Shown: positions 1 through 6,128, counted from the stretch's first letter. The stretch is 10,499 bases of DNA from Promethearchaeia archaeon (GCA_029856295.1 JAHQWS010000021.1:1-10499), one strand, 5' to 3'. Numbers and translations: made by a program. Notes: a model not told the origin generated them from the sequence alone.

Positions 1-1
1 G

Positions 2-376
2 AATAGAATAATAGGAATTCCCTCAAATGGTCCAGAACTATTAGATAATATCTCTGAACATTTTGGTCATTGTAATTATTTTGTTGGAATAGAATTAGAC
101 GTGAATAAGAACTATAAGAAATTATTTTCCTTGCCTAATGATGGGCATTCGAATTGTTTGGAACCTGTCATGAATATTAAAGGAAGAAAAGTAACAGATA
201 TGATTGTTGGAGGCATAGGGGGTCGCCCTTATATGGGATTTTTTGAGGTTGAAATAAATCTCTATCAGGGGGTATACGGAAGTCTAAAGGATAATATTGA
301 AGCTTTTATACTAAGTAAATTAAAACCTTTAGCTGGCTCGAGTTGTGGAGAAAATCCTTCCAATCATCATAATTAA
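2..376 (+). CDS. NifX/NifB-type Fe-Mo cofactor domain protein, 5'-truncated by window edge
   Basis: The open frame runs without a stop from base 2, so the start codon lies outside the window; the ATG-less stretch before the GTG/ATG region near 92-101 is still coding. The visible protein reads IGIPSNG...EHFGHCNYFVGIE near its N-terminus and MIVGGIGGRPYMGFFEVEI later, the two hallmarks of the dinitrogenase iron-molybdenum cofactor domain (PF02579: NifX, NafY, NifB C-terminus, MTH1175-like). Family members bind metal-sulfur cofactors; most archaeal ones have no tie to nitrogenase. A GHSNCLEPV segment sits between the motifs, and the tail ends with a Cys followed by His-His, plausible extra metal ligands. 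It precedes a second member of the family by 53 bases on the same strand, so the two are probably co-transcribed. The family call is firm; the cargo is unknown. Confidence 0.88.
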   Translation, partial: NRIIGIPSNGPELLDNISEHFGHCNYFVGIELDVNKNYKKLFSLPNDGHSNCLEPVMNIKGRKVTDMIVGGIGGRPYMGFFEVEINLYQGVYGSLKDNIEAFILSKLKPLAGSSCGENPSNHHN

Positions 377-414
377 TAATAAAAATTATATAAAAAATTA
401 TACAAAAAAAGATA

Positions 415-420
415 AGAGGT
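415..420 (+). promoter_or_regulatory. Shine-Dalgarno site of second NifX-like gene
   Basis: AGAGGT lies 9 bases before the ATG at 430, good spacing for base pairing with the archaeal 16S rRNA 3' end. It supports translation of this gene from an internal position in a polycistronic mRNA. Confidence 0.55.
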
Positions 421-429
421 TATAGAAAA

Positions 430-909
430 ATGGTAATAGTAGCTGTTCCTTCATTTGGAGATGGAGGATTGAATTCAATAATGAATCCTCGATTTGGACG
501 ATGCGATACATTTACGTTTATCACAATCGAGGATAAATCTATTAAGGAAGTTAAAGCTGTAAGTAATATTGCCGCAGGTGCTATGGGTGGTGCGGGGATT
601 CAAGCCGTCCAAACCATAGGAAATTACGGCGCTACCGAAGTGATTGTTGGAAATCTAGGTCCAAATGCTGCGCAATCGTTATCGGCTTCTAATTTTAAGA
701 TTTATAAAGCCCCAAATCAACAATTAACAATAAAAAGTCTCATCGAATTATACATTGAAGGCAAATTACAATCAATCGGTGGTGCGAATGTTGCCTCGCA
801 TTACGGAATGGGTGGTGGCGGTGGAATGGGCAGTGGTCGAGGAATGGGTGGTGGCGGTGGAATGGGTGGTGGTCGCGGCATGGGAGGAGGACAAGGTCGT
901 CAGGTTTAA
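430..909 (+). CDS. NifX-like Fe-Mo cofactor domain protein with Gly/Met-rich tail
   Basis: A 159-residue protein. Residues 1-120 form a PF02579 domain: an initial beta strand MVIVAVPSFG, then MNPRFGRCDTF, GGAGIQAVQTIGNYGATEVIVGNLGPNAAQSL, and an IEGKLQSIGGANVASHYGMG end. All are typical of the MTH1175-like branch thought to carry or insert metal-sulfur clusters. From about residue 126 the protein becomes almost pure Gly, Met and Arg, built from a 12-residue unit (GMGGGGGMGSGR) repeated; such tails are recurrent in this branch and may bind metal or stay disordered. It sits 53 bases after another family member and 50 bases before the MinD-ferredoxin pair, on the same strand. A Shine-Dalgarno site 9 bases upstream fixes the start. 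The molecular partner cannot be read from sequence. Confidence 0.92.
   Translation: MVIVAVPSFGDGGLNSIMNPRFGRCDTFTFITIEDKSIKEVKAVSNIAAGAMGGAGIQAVQTIGNYGATEVIVGNLGPNAAQSLSASNFKIYKAPNQQLTIKSLIELYIEGKLQSIGGANVASHYGMGGGGGMGSGRGMGGGGGMGGGRGMGGGQGRQV
805..876 (+). repeat. In-frame 36-bp tandem repeat coding the Gly/Met tail
   Basis: Two adjacent 36-base units (805-840 and 841-876) differ at only a few positions, and a partial third follows from 877. Each unit encodes 12 residues of the pattern GMGGGGGMG(S/G)GR. Repeat length is a multiple of three, so copy-number change would lengthen or shorten the tail without breaking the frame. Confidence 0.85.
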
Positions 910-959
910 CTGGTTTTACTTAAAATTCAATAAAATCTAAATTTAGTGTCGCGAAAAAA

Positions 960-1880
960 ATGGAAAAAAGGCCTAAAGTAATCTGTGTTACAGGGGGTAA
1001 GGGGGGTACCGGTAAAACTTTGGTGGCTGTAAATATAGCCACGATGTTTAAAAATGAAGGTAATAATGTTTTATTAATAGATGGAGATGTTGAAAATCCT
1101 AACACTTTTTTATTATTAGGGGGTACTCTCGAAAATAAAGAAGCGGTTCCTTTTTTTAAACCAAAAATTAATGAAGAAAAGTGTACTAAATGCGGTTTAT
1201 GTGCGGAAAACTGTGCTCCTCATGCATTATTACATATAAAAGATGCATATCCAATTCCAATATTAGCAGTGTGTTCTGGTTGTAGGTTGTGTTATAAAAT
1301 TTGTCCAGTCGATGCAATTGAGGAGGATTATAAAACAGTTGGCTGGATTTATTCAACGAAGGTAAATGAAATTTCACTTTTGATTGGAGAGTTAAAGCCA
1401 ACTGAAGCTCGTTCTGCAACGATAGTGGAAGTACTTATGGAAAAACTTACTAAAATTTTAGAAGATGAACTAACAAAATTCGATATAGTTATTATAGATA
1501 CTGCTCCTGGCGCTCATTGTGATGTCGAATTATTAATTGCTATGGCAGATAAGGTAATCCCTGTAACAGAACCCACAAAATTTGGGAAATTAGATCTACT
1601 TAGAATAATTGAGCTAATTGAATTGTTAAACAAGGATTTTCGAGTAATTATTAATAGATCATCATTGTTGGGATATAAAGATCAGTTTTTACGAGAATTA
1701 GAAGAGAGTAATATAAAAGGATTGGGCGATATACCCTTAGATGATGATATTGTAAATTCTTATTGTCTAGGGAAACCATTGATGGATGGAAATAGTGAAT
1801 TTAAGGGTGGAGCAGGATATAAGTCCTTTCAAAAAATATATGAAAATTTAAAATTATGGTTAAATACAAAAGGGGATTAA
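960..1880 (+). CDS. MinD-superfamily P-loop ATPase with inserted 2x[4Fe-4S] ferredoxin domain (first of pair)
   Basis: A 306-residue protein. A deviant Walker A motif, GGKGGTGKT, is at residues 12-20, a switch-like LLIDGDVENPN at 38-48, and IDTAPG at 179-184. Between them is an inserted bacterial-type ferredoxin with two cysteine sets: C75, C78, C81, C85 (the usual Pro after the last Cys is Ala) and C105, C108, C111, C115-P. This layout defines the COG1149 MinD-ferredoxin ATPases, found as tandem pairs beside NifX-like genes and presumed to move electrons or metal-sulfur units in an ATP-dependent way; their substrate is not established. It lies 50 bases after the NifX-like gene and 2 bases before its paralogue. 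There is no clear Shine-Dalgarno site before the ATG, only the A-rich GCGAAAAAAA. It is not the cell-division MinD, which lacks the ferredoxin insert. Confidence 0.92.
   Translation: MEKRPKVICVTGGKGGTGKTLVAVNIATMFKNEGNNVLLIDGDVENPNTFLLLGGTLENKEAVPFFKPKINEEKCTKCGLCAENCAPHALLHIKDAYPIPILAVCSGCRLCYKICPVDAIEEDYKTVGWIYSTKVNEISLLIGELKPTEARSATIVEVLMEKLTKILEDELTKFDIVIIDTAPGAHCDVELLIAMADKVIPVTEPTKFGKLDLLRIIELIELLNKDFRVIINRSSLLGYKDQFLRELEESNIKGLGDIPLDDDIVNSYCLGKPLMDGNSEFKGGAGYKSFQKIYENLKLWLNTKGD
1871..1876 (+). promoter_or_regulatory. Shine-Dalgarno site deciding the start of the second MinD-Fd gene
   Basis: AGGGGA lies 6-7 bases before the ATG at 1883 and inside the last codons of the preceding gene. 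It favours 1883 over the in-frame ATG at 1856, which would overlap the upstream gene by 25 bases and add nine residues before the conserved beta strand. Confidence 0.65.
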
Positions 1881-1882
1881 AT

Positions 1883-2821
1883 ATGAATGGGCAAAAAAAA
1901 AGCGTTGGAGTTATTTCAGGCAAAGGAGGTGTAGGTAAAACTTCTCTCACGGCATCATTAGCCAATTTAACTAAGGATGATATTGAAATTAAATCAATCG
2001 TATTAGATTGTGATGTTGATGCTCCAAATTTAGCCTTAATTCTCCCAGCTGAATCTAGTGAGCAAGTAGAAACTATTGATACATTTACGACTTTAAAAGC
2101 TACTTTTATAGAAGAAAAATGTGTTCACTGTAAGCAATGTATCGATGAGCATTTTTGTGAATTTCACGCCTTAAACTGGAATGATACAGATCAAATTCCG
2201 GAAGTGGATTATTTATCGTGTGAAGGTTGTGGAGCTTGTAAAGTCTTATGTCCGGAGCATGCTTTTAACATAAATACCGTAAAAAGCGGAGAAATTATTC
2301 ATTATGGATCGAATATTGGAGTCCCTCTCATTTACGGTAAGACAAAAATCGGTAGTACAACGTCAGGAAAATTGGTTTCAGACGTAAAGGAATTTGCATC
2401 TGGAATTGATAATTTTAATCAATATAATTTGATTTTAATTGATGGACCTCCCGGTATTGGATGTCCGGTAATAGCTACAGTTTCAGGATTGGATTTTATA
2501 ATTGCGATAACTGAGCCAACACCCTCTGGTTTACATGATCTAATTAGAGCAATTGAGGTTGTAAAGCAATTTAAAATTCCCTTTGGAATTGTGATTAACA
2601 AATATGACTTGAAAAGTCCATTTCAAGACGAATTTAAGAAATATATTGAAGAAACTGGTTATCATGTTTTAGGAAGAATTCCATATGATTTAGCGATTCC
2701 AACGGCAATGTCATTTGCAAAAACAGTAGTAGAACATGCTCCGAATTCTAAGGCAAGCTTAGCAATTAAAGATATTTATAAAAATCTGAAGAATGTATTA
2801 TGGAATAATGCTAAACTTTAA
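1883..2821 (+). CDS. MinD-superfamily P-loop ATPase with inserted ferredoxin domain (second of pair)
   Basis: A 312-residue protein from the preferred start, paralogous to its upstream neighbour. Walker A is SGKGGVGKTS (residues 12-21), LDCDVDAPN is at 41-49, and a Walker B-like LIDGPPGIGCPV comes after the insert. The inserted ferredoxin has one atypical set, C80, C83, C86 and C92 (five residues before the last Cys instead of three, no Pro), and one standard set, C113, C116, C119, C123-P. The two MinD-Fd proteins probably form a heterodimer, as P-loop ATPases of this class dimerise across the nucleotide; that is inference. Stop and start of the pair are 2 bases apart, so translation is probably coupled. 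The gene ends 10 bases short of the convergent DUF134 gene. Confidence 0.92.
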   Translation: MNGQKKSVGVISGKGGVGKTSLTASLANLTKDDIEIKSIVLDCDVDAPNLALILPAESSEQVETIDTFTTLKATFIEEKCVHCKQCIDEHFCEFHALNWNDTDQIPEVDYLSCEGCGACKVLCPEHAFNINTVKSGEIIHYGSNIGVPLIYGKTKIGSTTSGKLVSDVKEFASGIDNFNQYNLILIDGPPGIGCPVIATVSGLDFIIAITEPTPSGLHDLIRAIEVVKQFKIPFGIVINKYDLKSPFQDEFKKYIEETGYHVLGRIPYDLAIPTAMSFAKTVVEHAPNSKASLAIKDIYKNLKNVLWNNAKL

Positions 2822-2831
2822 GCCTTTAATT

Positions 2832-3251
2832 TTAGATAATTTCCCTCTCAAAGTAATAAACATTTTCCGAATTACATTTCACGCATTTAAATTTTTTTTC
2901 CCTTGATGCTGATCTATCTTCCCATATATGATCACAATTCCAGCATCCATATCCAATAAAACTAAGTTTATAATCAATATTACCTCCATGAACTCTGATT
3001 GTTTTCCCTTCGATTAATGCTTGAGTAATTTTCTGATGAGAAATATCAAGGATGCGTGAAAATGTAGGTTGACTTATGCCCATGCTATCAGCTGCTCTTT
3101 CCTGAGTCAATTTATTATAATGCTTAAGTCGCATGGCCTCGAACTCTGCGAGTGTTAATATAATACAATTTTCCATTTGAGGCCGAGTACCTTCAAAATA
3201 CTTATTACTAGGTGGTTTAAATACCCATCTTCGACGAGTCATTCTTCCCAT
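2832..3251 (-). CDS. UPF0251/DUF134 HTH regulator with C-terminal zinc ribbon
   Basis: A 139-residue protein. It opens with a basic MGRMTRRRWVF and then ILTLAEFEAMRLKHYNKLTQERAADSMGISQPTFSRIL (roughly residues 31-68), the UPF0251 (DUF134) signature: an acidic 'EFEAMRL' helix followed by a helix-turn-helix resembling sigma-factor region 4. The stretch to about residue 98 (ALIEGKTIRVHGGNI) completes the family domain. It then carries a Cys4 ribbon, C103-x2-C106 and C123-x2-C126, longer than the bare family domain of about 100 residues. Family members are predicted DNA-binding regulators that commonly sit beside NifX-like and MinD-Fd genes, as here, but their ligand is unknown. A TATA-like box just upstream suggests a nearly leaderless mRNA, and a degenerate copy of the shared palindrome lies about 60 bases upstream of the start. 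Confidence 0.9.
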   Translation of the reverse strand: MGRMTRRRWVFKPPSNKYFEGTRPQMENCIILTLAEFEAMRLKHYNKLTQERAADSMGISQPTFSRILDISHQKITQALIEGKTIRVHGGNIDYKLSFIGYGCWNCDHIWEDRSASREKKFKCVKCNSENVYYFEREII

Positions 3252-3275
3252 ATCGAATCAATTGAAAATTTTCTA

Positions 3276-3286
3276 ATATTTATAAT
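3276..3286 (-). promoter_or_regulatory. TATA-like box of the DUF134 gene
   Basis: On the minus strand this reads ATTATAAATAT. Its centre is about 30 bases before the ATG at 3251, so a start site some 26 bases downstream would give a nearly leaderless transcript, common in archaea. This is a motif-level prediction in an A+T-rich region. Confidence 0.45.
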
Positions 3287-3311
3287 CTTTAATTGTGTCT
3301 AAGAATAATTA

Positions 3312-3325
3312 ATAATAATCATTCA
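3312..3325. promoter_or_regulatory. Degenerate copy (E) of TGAAT-N4-ATTCA operator, upstream of DUF134 gene
   Basis: The minus strand reads TGAATGATTATTAT, 12 of 14 bases identical to the two exact copies near 7075 and 7135, with a perfect left arm and spacer but a broken right arm. It lies about 60 bases upstream of the DUF134 start. It could be a weaker site for autoregulation; being degenerate, it is the least certain member of the set. Confidence 0.4.
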
Positions 3326-3423
3326 AAATTAATAAAAAAGATCTCTTTTAAAACTTCTTCTCTAAAAAAGATAAATTGATGGATTATTCAGATTTCAATG
3401 ATAAAAATATAAGTTATAATTAT

Positions 3424-3432
3424 AAAAAAAAA
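3424..3432 (-). terminator. T-tract terminator after OsmC-like gene
   Basis: Nine consecutive A on the plus strand form a T9 run on the coding strand 12 bases past the OsmC stop codon. Oligo-T tracts are the main intrinsic termination signal in archaea. Confidence 0.5.
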
Positions 3433-3444
3433 TAGAAAATAAAA

Positions 3445-3954
3445 TTATTTTCTAATTTGTATTTTAGGTGTAATTTTGGTTGCTCCACTGAAGTTGGTAA
3501 TTACAGGACAATGAGTAAAAGCTTTATCAATCAATTCATTAATTTTTTCTTCAGAGGCATCAGCTTTAATTCGGATGACAGGCTCTAATTTGTCATATCC
3601 GGCAACTTTGGAATCGTCAATTCCGAAAAGAGCCCCTAAATTTAGATGGCCACGTGAGAAAACTTTCAACTCCTCGATCTTTACATCCATTATCTTGGCC
3701 CAAAAGTTAATCATTGCTATAATACAAGCTCCAATTGAGGAGAGGATCACCAATAGAGGTGAGGGTCCCTTATTTGTACCGTCTAATCCGAGAGGAGCAT
3801 CGATAAGTAGTTTAAAGGGATCTCCTCCTGGATTTCCCATAGTACACATAACTTGCGCACCCTCAGAAAGCATATCACATTCGATATTGAAATTTTTCTC
3901 CCCATTTGCATAATCGGCTTTAATAGCTTCATAGGTTTCTTTAAAACTTGGCAT
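3445..3954 (-). CDS. OsmC/Ohr-family thiol protein
   Basis: A 169-residue protein with the OsmC fold signature GPSPLLVILSSIGAC ending at C77 and a second conserved cysteine, C149, in HCPVITNF. In OsmC/Ohr peroxidases this cysteine pair reduces hydroperoxides. Both are present here, so catalysis is possible, although many archaeal members with this shape are uncharacterised and some act in sulfur or persulfide handling. Three further cysteines/methionine-rich positions lie in the N-terminal part (C26, C37). Length is within the family range. The gene is monocistronic on the minus strand, with a T9 tract after it. It has an exact TGAAT-N4-ATTCA palindrome about 88 bases upstream of its start, shared with the Fe-S genes nearby, which fits a role in protecting labile clusters under oxidative stress (inference). 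No strong Shine-Dalgarno site precedes the ATG. Confidence 0.88.
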   Translation of the reverse strand: MPSFKETYEAIKADYANGEKNFNIECDMLSEGAQVMCTMGNPGGDPFKLLIDAPLGLDGTNKGPSPLLVILSSIGACIIAMINFWAKIMDVKIEELKVFSRGHLNLGALFGIDDSKVAGYDKLEPVIRIKADASEEKINELIDKAFTHCPVITNFSGATKITPKIQIRK

Positions 3955-4033
3955 AAATTTTCACTTTTTTCGTTTTTAATAACTTTTTAAAATTTATTTT
4001 ATAATAATGAAAATCAATTTTAGTTTATAAATT

Positions 4034-4056
4034 ATTCAAATTTGAATTACTATTCA
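4034..4056. promoter_or_regulatory. Operator D (TGAAT-TACT-ATTCA) with an extra half-site, upstream of OsmC gene
   Basis: Bases 4043-4056 are TGAATTACTATTCA, 5-bp arms around a 4-base spacer. The left arm is shared with a second perfect 14-bp palindrome, ATTCAAATTTGAAT (4034-4047). The result is three alternating half-sites, each pair 4 bases apart. It is followed by CACGAAATT, also found after operator C. The core is 88 bases upstream of the OsmC start codon; TATA-like boxes exist on both sides of it (minus-strand TTATATATC at 4081-4073 and TTTATAAAC at 4030-4022), so repressor and activator placements are both possible. Confidence 0.65.
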
Positions 4057-4168
4057 CGAAATTTTAATATATGATATATAAGGAAAAGTTAAGGAATCCT
4101 TTATTTTTAGCGTGAATAAGAATATTGAATTAGATAATATCTGAAAAGAAGAGGATCTCATACATTTT

Positions 4169-4471
4169 TTATCTCACGACTGAATCAAGATTTTCAAACA
4201 ACTCTATATTACGTACTTTACTAAATTTTAAAATATCGGGAATTTCCTCAATTTCAATAATATTCAATTCCAAAATCGTTAATTTTTTCATATCTTTTAT
4301 TGCTTCTGGAATCTTTCTTATGTAATTACCACTTAAATCTAAATCTATTATAGAAATAAGATTCTTAAATGATTTTGAAATTTCCGATATTCTATTATTA
4401 TTAAAGAACAAGAAATTCTACTCTTTTCCTCCTATAAATTTTAGGGAGGTCAATTTATGAATAATTATTCA
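4169..4471 (-). pseudogene. Leucine-rich-repeat protein remnant
   Basis: The longest open part (minus strand, from a TTG at 4411 to the stop at 4169) encodes about 80 residues of LRRs: IIDLDLSGNYIRKIPEAI and KLTILELNIIEIEEIP follow the LxLxxNxIxxIP consensus. The frame continues upstream through a TAG at 4418-4420 into a short stretch containing HKLTSLKFIGG, which still looks LRR-like, before another stop at 4469-4471. No ATG opens it, and the AGGAGG at 4433-4428 is 16 bases from the TTG, too far to be convincing. Intact LRR proteins have more repeats and capping segments. I read it as a decayed fragment; a short expressed protein starting at the TTG is the alternative. LRR proteins are abundant in Lokiarchaeia. 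Confidence 0.55.
4458..4471. promoter_or_regulatory. Operator C (TGAATAATTATTCA), upstream of Mrp gene
   Basis: A perfect 14-bp palindrome with the same arms and spacing as the copies near 4043, 7075 and 7135, followed by CACGAAATT as at operator D. It ends 69 bases before the Mrp start codon. A TATA-like CTATAAATT at 4432-4440 would place a start site inside the palindrome (repressor arrangement), while TTAAATATAA at 4501-4510 would leave it about 41 bases upstream of the TATA centre (activator arrangement). Confidence 0.65.
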
Positions 4472-4500
4472 CGAAATTATTAAAATTATGTTTAATTTTG

Positions 4501-4510
4501 TTAAATATAA
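4501..4510 (+). promoter_or_regulatory. TATA-like box of the Mrp gene
   Basis: TTAAATATAA is centred about 35 bases before the ATG at 4541, giving a predicted leader of about 10 bases. Prediction from motif and distance only. Confidence 0.4.
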
Positions 4511-4540
4511 TTAAACAATATTGAAAAAGATTAGATTGCT

Positions 4541-5392
4541 ATGGGAAATGAAGATATTTCAGAAGATTCTGTAAAAAAAGCAATGCTAGATGAGCGAATG
4601 GAAAATATTAAAAAAAATATGGAAAAGATTAAACATAAAATCGTCATTATTTCCGGCAAAGGTGGGGTAGGAAAAACCACCGTAGCTGTAAACCTTGCCA
4701 TGAGTTTAGCCAGCATTGGTCTTAGAGTAGGAATTTTAGATGTTGATATTACCGGCCCAAATGTAGTGAAAATGTTAGGAATAAGTCCCGAATTAAAACC
4801 AAATGTCGATCCCGACGCCAAGAAATTCTATCCGGTTATCGGCCCATTAAACATGAAAGTAATGAGCATGGCGTTTTTAACAGCAAATCCAGACGAGCCG
4901 GTTATTTGGAGGGGTCCAATGAAAATGGGAGCCGTCAGACAGTTTTTAGGTGATGCTGAATGGGACGAGTTGGATTATCTTATATGTGATTTACCACCCG
5001 GTACTTCTGATGAAACCTTAGATATCCTACAATTAATTCCGGACGAGAATGTAATTGTTGTCACAACACCTCAAGAAGTTGCTTTAATGGATGCCCGTAA
5101 GACTATCAAAATGTCGATGGTCATGAAAAGAAAAGTGCTCGGAATAATTGAAAACATGTCAGGATTTAAATGTCCTCATTGTGGTGAATACATTGATCTT
5201 TATCCCCCCGGTGGTGCTGAAAAGGCGGCTAAGGATTTTGATGTACTCTTATTAGGAAAAATTCCTTTTGAAGTAGAGTTGGGAATCCAAGGAGATAGAG
5301 GCTTACCATTTGTTATAAAAAATCCAAATAGTGAAAGCGCTAAAGCATTCAAACAGGTTGTAAAGCAGATTCAAGAAATAGTGGAAAAATAA
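4541..5392 (+). CDS. Mrp/Nbp35-family Fe-S cluster carrier ATPase
   Basis: A 283-residue cytosolic P-loop ATPase. An acidic/basic helical N-terminus of about 32 residues precedes the Walker A GKGGVGKTT (residues 39-47). Then come GILDVDITGPN, MSMAFL...VIWRGPMKMGAVRQFL, and LDYLICDLPPGTSDETLDIL, the diagnostic order of the Mrp/ApbC/Nbp35 family. C211 and C214 (CPHC, in NMSGFKCPHCGEYIDLYPPGGAEKAA) are the conserved pair that holds a bridging [4Fe-4S] cluster in the homodimer. These proteins receive clusters from a scaffold and pass them to apo-proteins. An IscU-like scaffold follows 69 bases downstream on the same strand, which supports this role. Unlike the MinD-Fd pair upstream, it has no ferredoxin insert. 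A palindromic operator precedes it. There is no obvious Shine-Dalgarno site. Confidence 0.95.
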   Translation: MGNEDISEDSVKKAMLDERMENIKKNMEKIKHKIVIISGKGGVGKTTVAVNLAMSLASIGLRVGILDVDITGPNVVKMLGISPELKPNVDPDAKKFYPVIGPLNMKVMSMAFLTANPDEPVIWRGPMKMGAVRQFLGDAEWDELDYLICDLPPGTSDETLDILQLIPDENVIVVTTPQEVALMDARKTIKMSMVMKRKVLGIIENMSGFKCPHCGEYIDLYPPGGAEKAAKDFDVLLLGKIPFEVELGIQGDRGLPFVIKNPNSESAKAFKQVVKQIQEIVEK

Positions 5393-5461
5393 TTAATTAT
5401 GTTAAATTTTCATAAGTAAGTAATTGAAATATTAAAGAAAGAATAAAGAATTCAATGTCGC

Positions 5462-5902
5462 ATGTCTGAAGAAGATTTTGATGAGTATGTGAAAAAACTT
5501 CAAAAAACGATTATCGATAAAGAATTGGAATACTATAATGAATACGTTGTCAATTTATTTCATAATCCTAAAAATTGGGGCAAACCACCCGAAGAAGAAA
5601 TAACTGTATGGCACGCTTACGAGGGTCCTTGTGGAGATACGATGCAATTCTTTTTAAAAATCAGAGATAATATCATCGAAAAAGCCAATTTTATCACAGA
5701 CGGTTGCGGAGCAACTGTAGCTGCAGGTAGCCAGACAACGCTAATGATTGAGGGAAAAACTTTAGATTTTGCTGAAAGCTTAGTTCCAGAAGATATTGAC
5801 AAAGCTTTGAAAGGATTACCTGAAGATCATAAACACTGTGCAGAATTATCAATGAGAACTTTACATCGCTCAATAGAAAAATACAAATATAATAAAGTTT
5901 AA
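5462..5902 (+). CDS. IscU/NifU-N-like Fe-S cluster assembly scaffold
   Basis: A 146-residue protein with all three scaffold cysteines: C57 in YEGPCGDTMQFFLKI (with D59, the conserved Asp next to the first Cys), C82 in ITDGCGATVAAGSQTT, and C126 in HKHCAELSMRTL (with H125 beside it). These ligate the nascent [2Fe-2S]/[4Fe-4S] cluster. A helical N-terminal extension of about 25 residues precedes the usual HNPKNWG segment. The LPPVK motif that bacterial IscU offers to HscA is replaced by LPEDHK, as expected where that chaperone pair is absent. No cysteine desulfurase is in the window, so the sulfur source must be elsewhere. The gene is 69 bases after Mrp, probably co-expressed, and is followed by a T8 tract. 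An ATG at 5455 is out of frame, so the start at 5462 is preferred. Confidence 0.93.
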   Translation: MSEEDFDEYVKKLQKTIIDKELEYYNEYVVNLFHNPKNWGKPPEEEITVWHAYEGPCGDTMQFFLKIRDNIIEKANFITDGCGATVAAGSQTTLMIEGKTLDFAESLVPEDIDKALKGLPEDHKHCAELSMRTLHRSIEKYKYNKV

Positions 5903-5923
5903 TTGGAATTAAACTATTGATTA

Positions 5924-5931
5924 TTTTTTTT
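5924..5931 (+). terminator. T8 terminator after IscU-like gene
   Basis: Eight consecutive T lie 21 bases after the stop codon, and another T7 run follows near 5970, consistent with archaeal oligo-T termination of the Mrp-IscU transcript. Confidence 0.5.
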
Positions 5932-6004
5932 GTAGTTCAGTTATTATTGGAACATTTCTTCCATTAATTTTTTTAAAATAATAATATTTCTTGAAAGAGT
6001 TAAT

Positions 6005-6091
6005 ATGGAATATGTTTATGGTCCTGTACCAAGTAGGAGATTGGGAAGATCCTTAGGGATTGACCTTATTCCCTCAAAAGAAAATGTATAA
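6005..6091 (+). pseudogene. 5' remnant of a radical SAM (COG0731-type) gene
   Basis: An ATG at 6005 opens 28 codons reading MEYVYGPVPSRRLGRSLG then IDLIPSKENV and a stop. GPVPSRRLGRSLG is the strongly conserved N-terminus of the COG0731 radical SAM proteins, in which a Cys-x3-Cys-x2-Cys cluster motif follows about ten residues later. Here the frame stops before any cysteine, and no radical SAM continuation is visible in the other forward frames up to the convergent DtxR gene at 6129. The start still has an AAGAG-type Shine-Dalgarno sequence a few bases upstream. Genes of this family often sit beside NifX-like, Mrp and DUF5320 genes, so this looks like a member of the cluster lost by internal or 3' deletion. 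It could also be a partial duplication whose full copy lies elsewhere. Confidence 0.72.
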
Positions 6092-6128
6092 CAACAAGAT
6101 CTTTTGGAGGTTAACAGCTAATAAATTA

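Noticed and set aside
101..103. Start codon of the first NifX-like gene within the window (GTG near 101)
   Set aside because: Domain-conserved residues (IGIPSNG, EHFGH) are encoded before it, so it is internal.
2..909. Nitrogenase cofactor synthesis (nif) locus
   Set aside because: The NifX domain name is inherited from one subfamily; no nitrogenase structural gene, NifB radical SAM core or NifEN is visible here.
755..940. Val/Trp/Glu-rich overlapping frame within the NifX-like tail, and similar frames opposite DUF5320
   Set aside because: These are frame shadows of the Gly-rich repeats, with no ribosome-binding site or conserved domain.
1856..1882. Upstream in-frame ATG for the second MinD-Fd gene
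   Set aside because: It overlaps the preceding gene and lacks a ribosome-binding site, whereas AGGGGA is well placed for the ATG at 1883.
960..2821. Cell-division site selection by MinD
   Set aside because: Both ATPases carry inserted two-cluster ferredoxins, and the neighbours are metal-cofactor genes, with no MinC/MinE-like gene or amphipathic membrane-targeting tail seen.
3336..3372. AAAAAAGAT direct repeats between the DUF134 and OsmC genes
   Set aside because: Short, A-rich and expected by chance in this composition; no gene or structure depends on it.
4088..4100. Short inverted repeat AAGGA-A-TCCTT
   Set aside because: Only 5-bp arms, single occurrence, and no clear relation to a promoter; likely chance.
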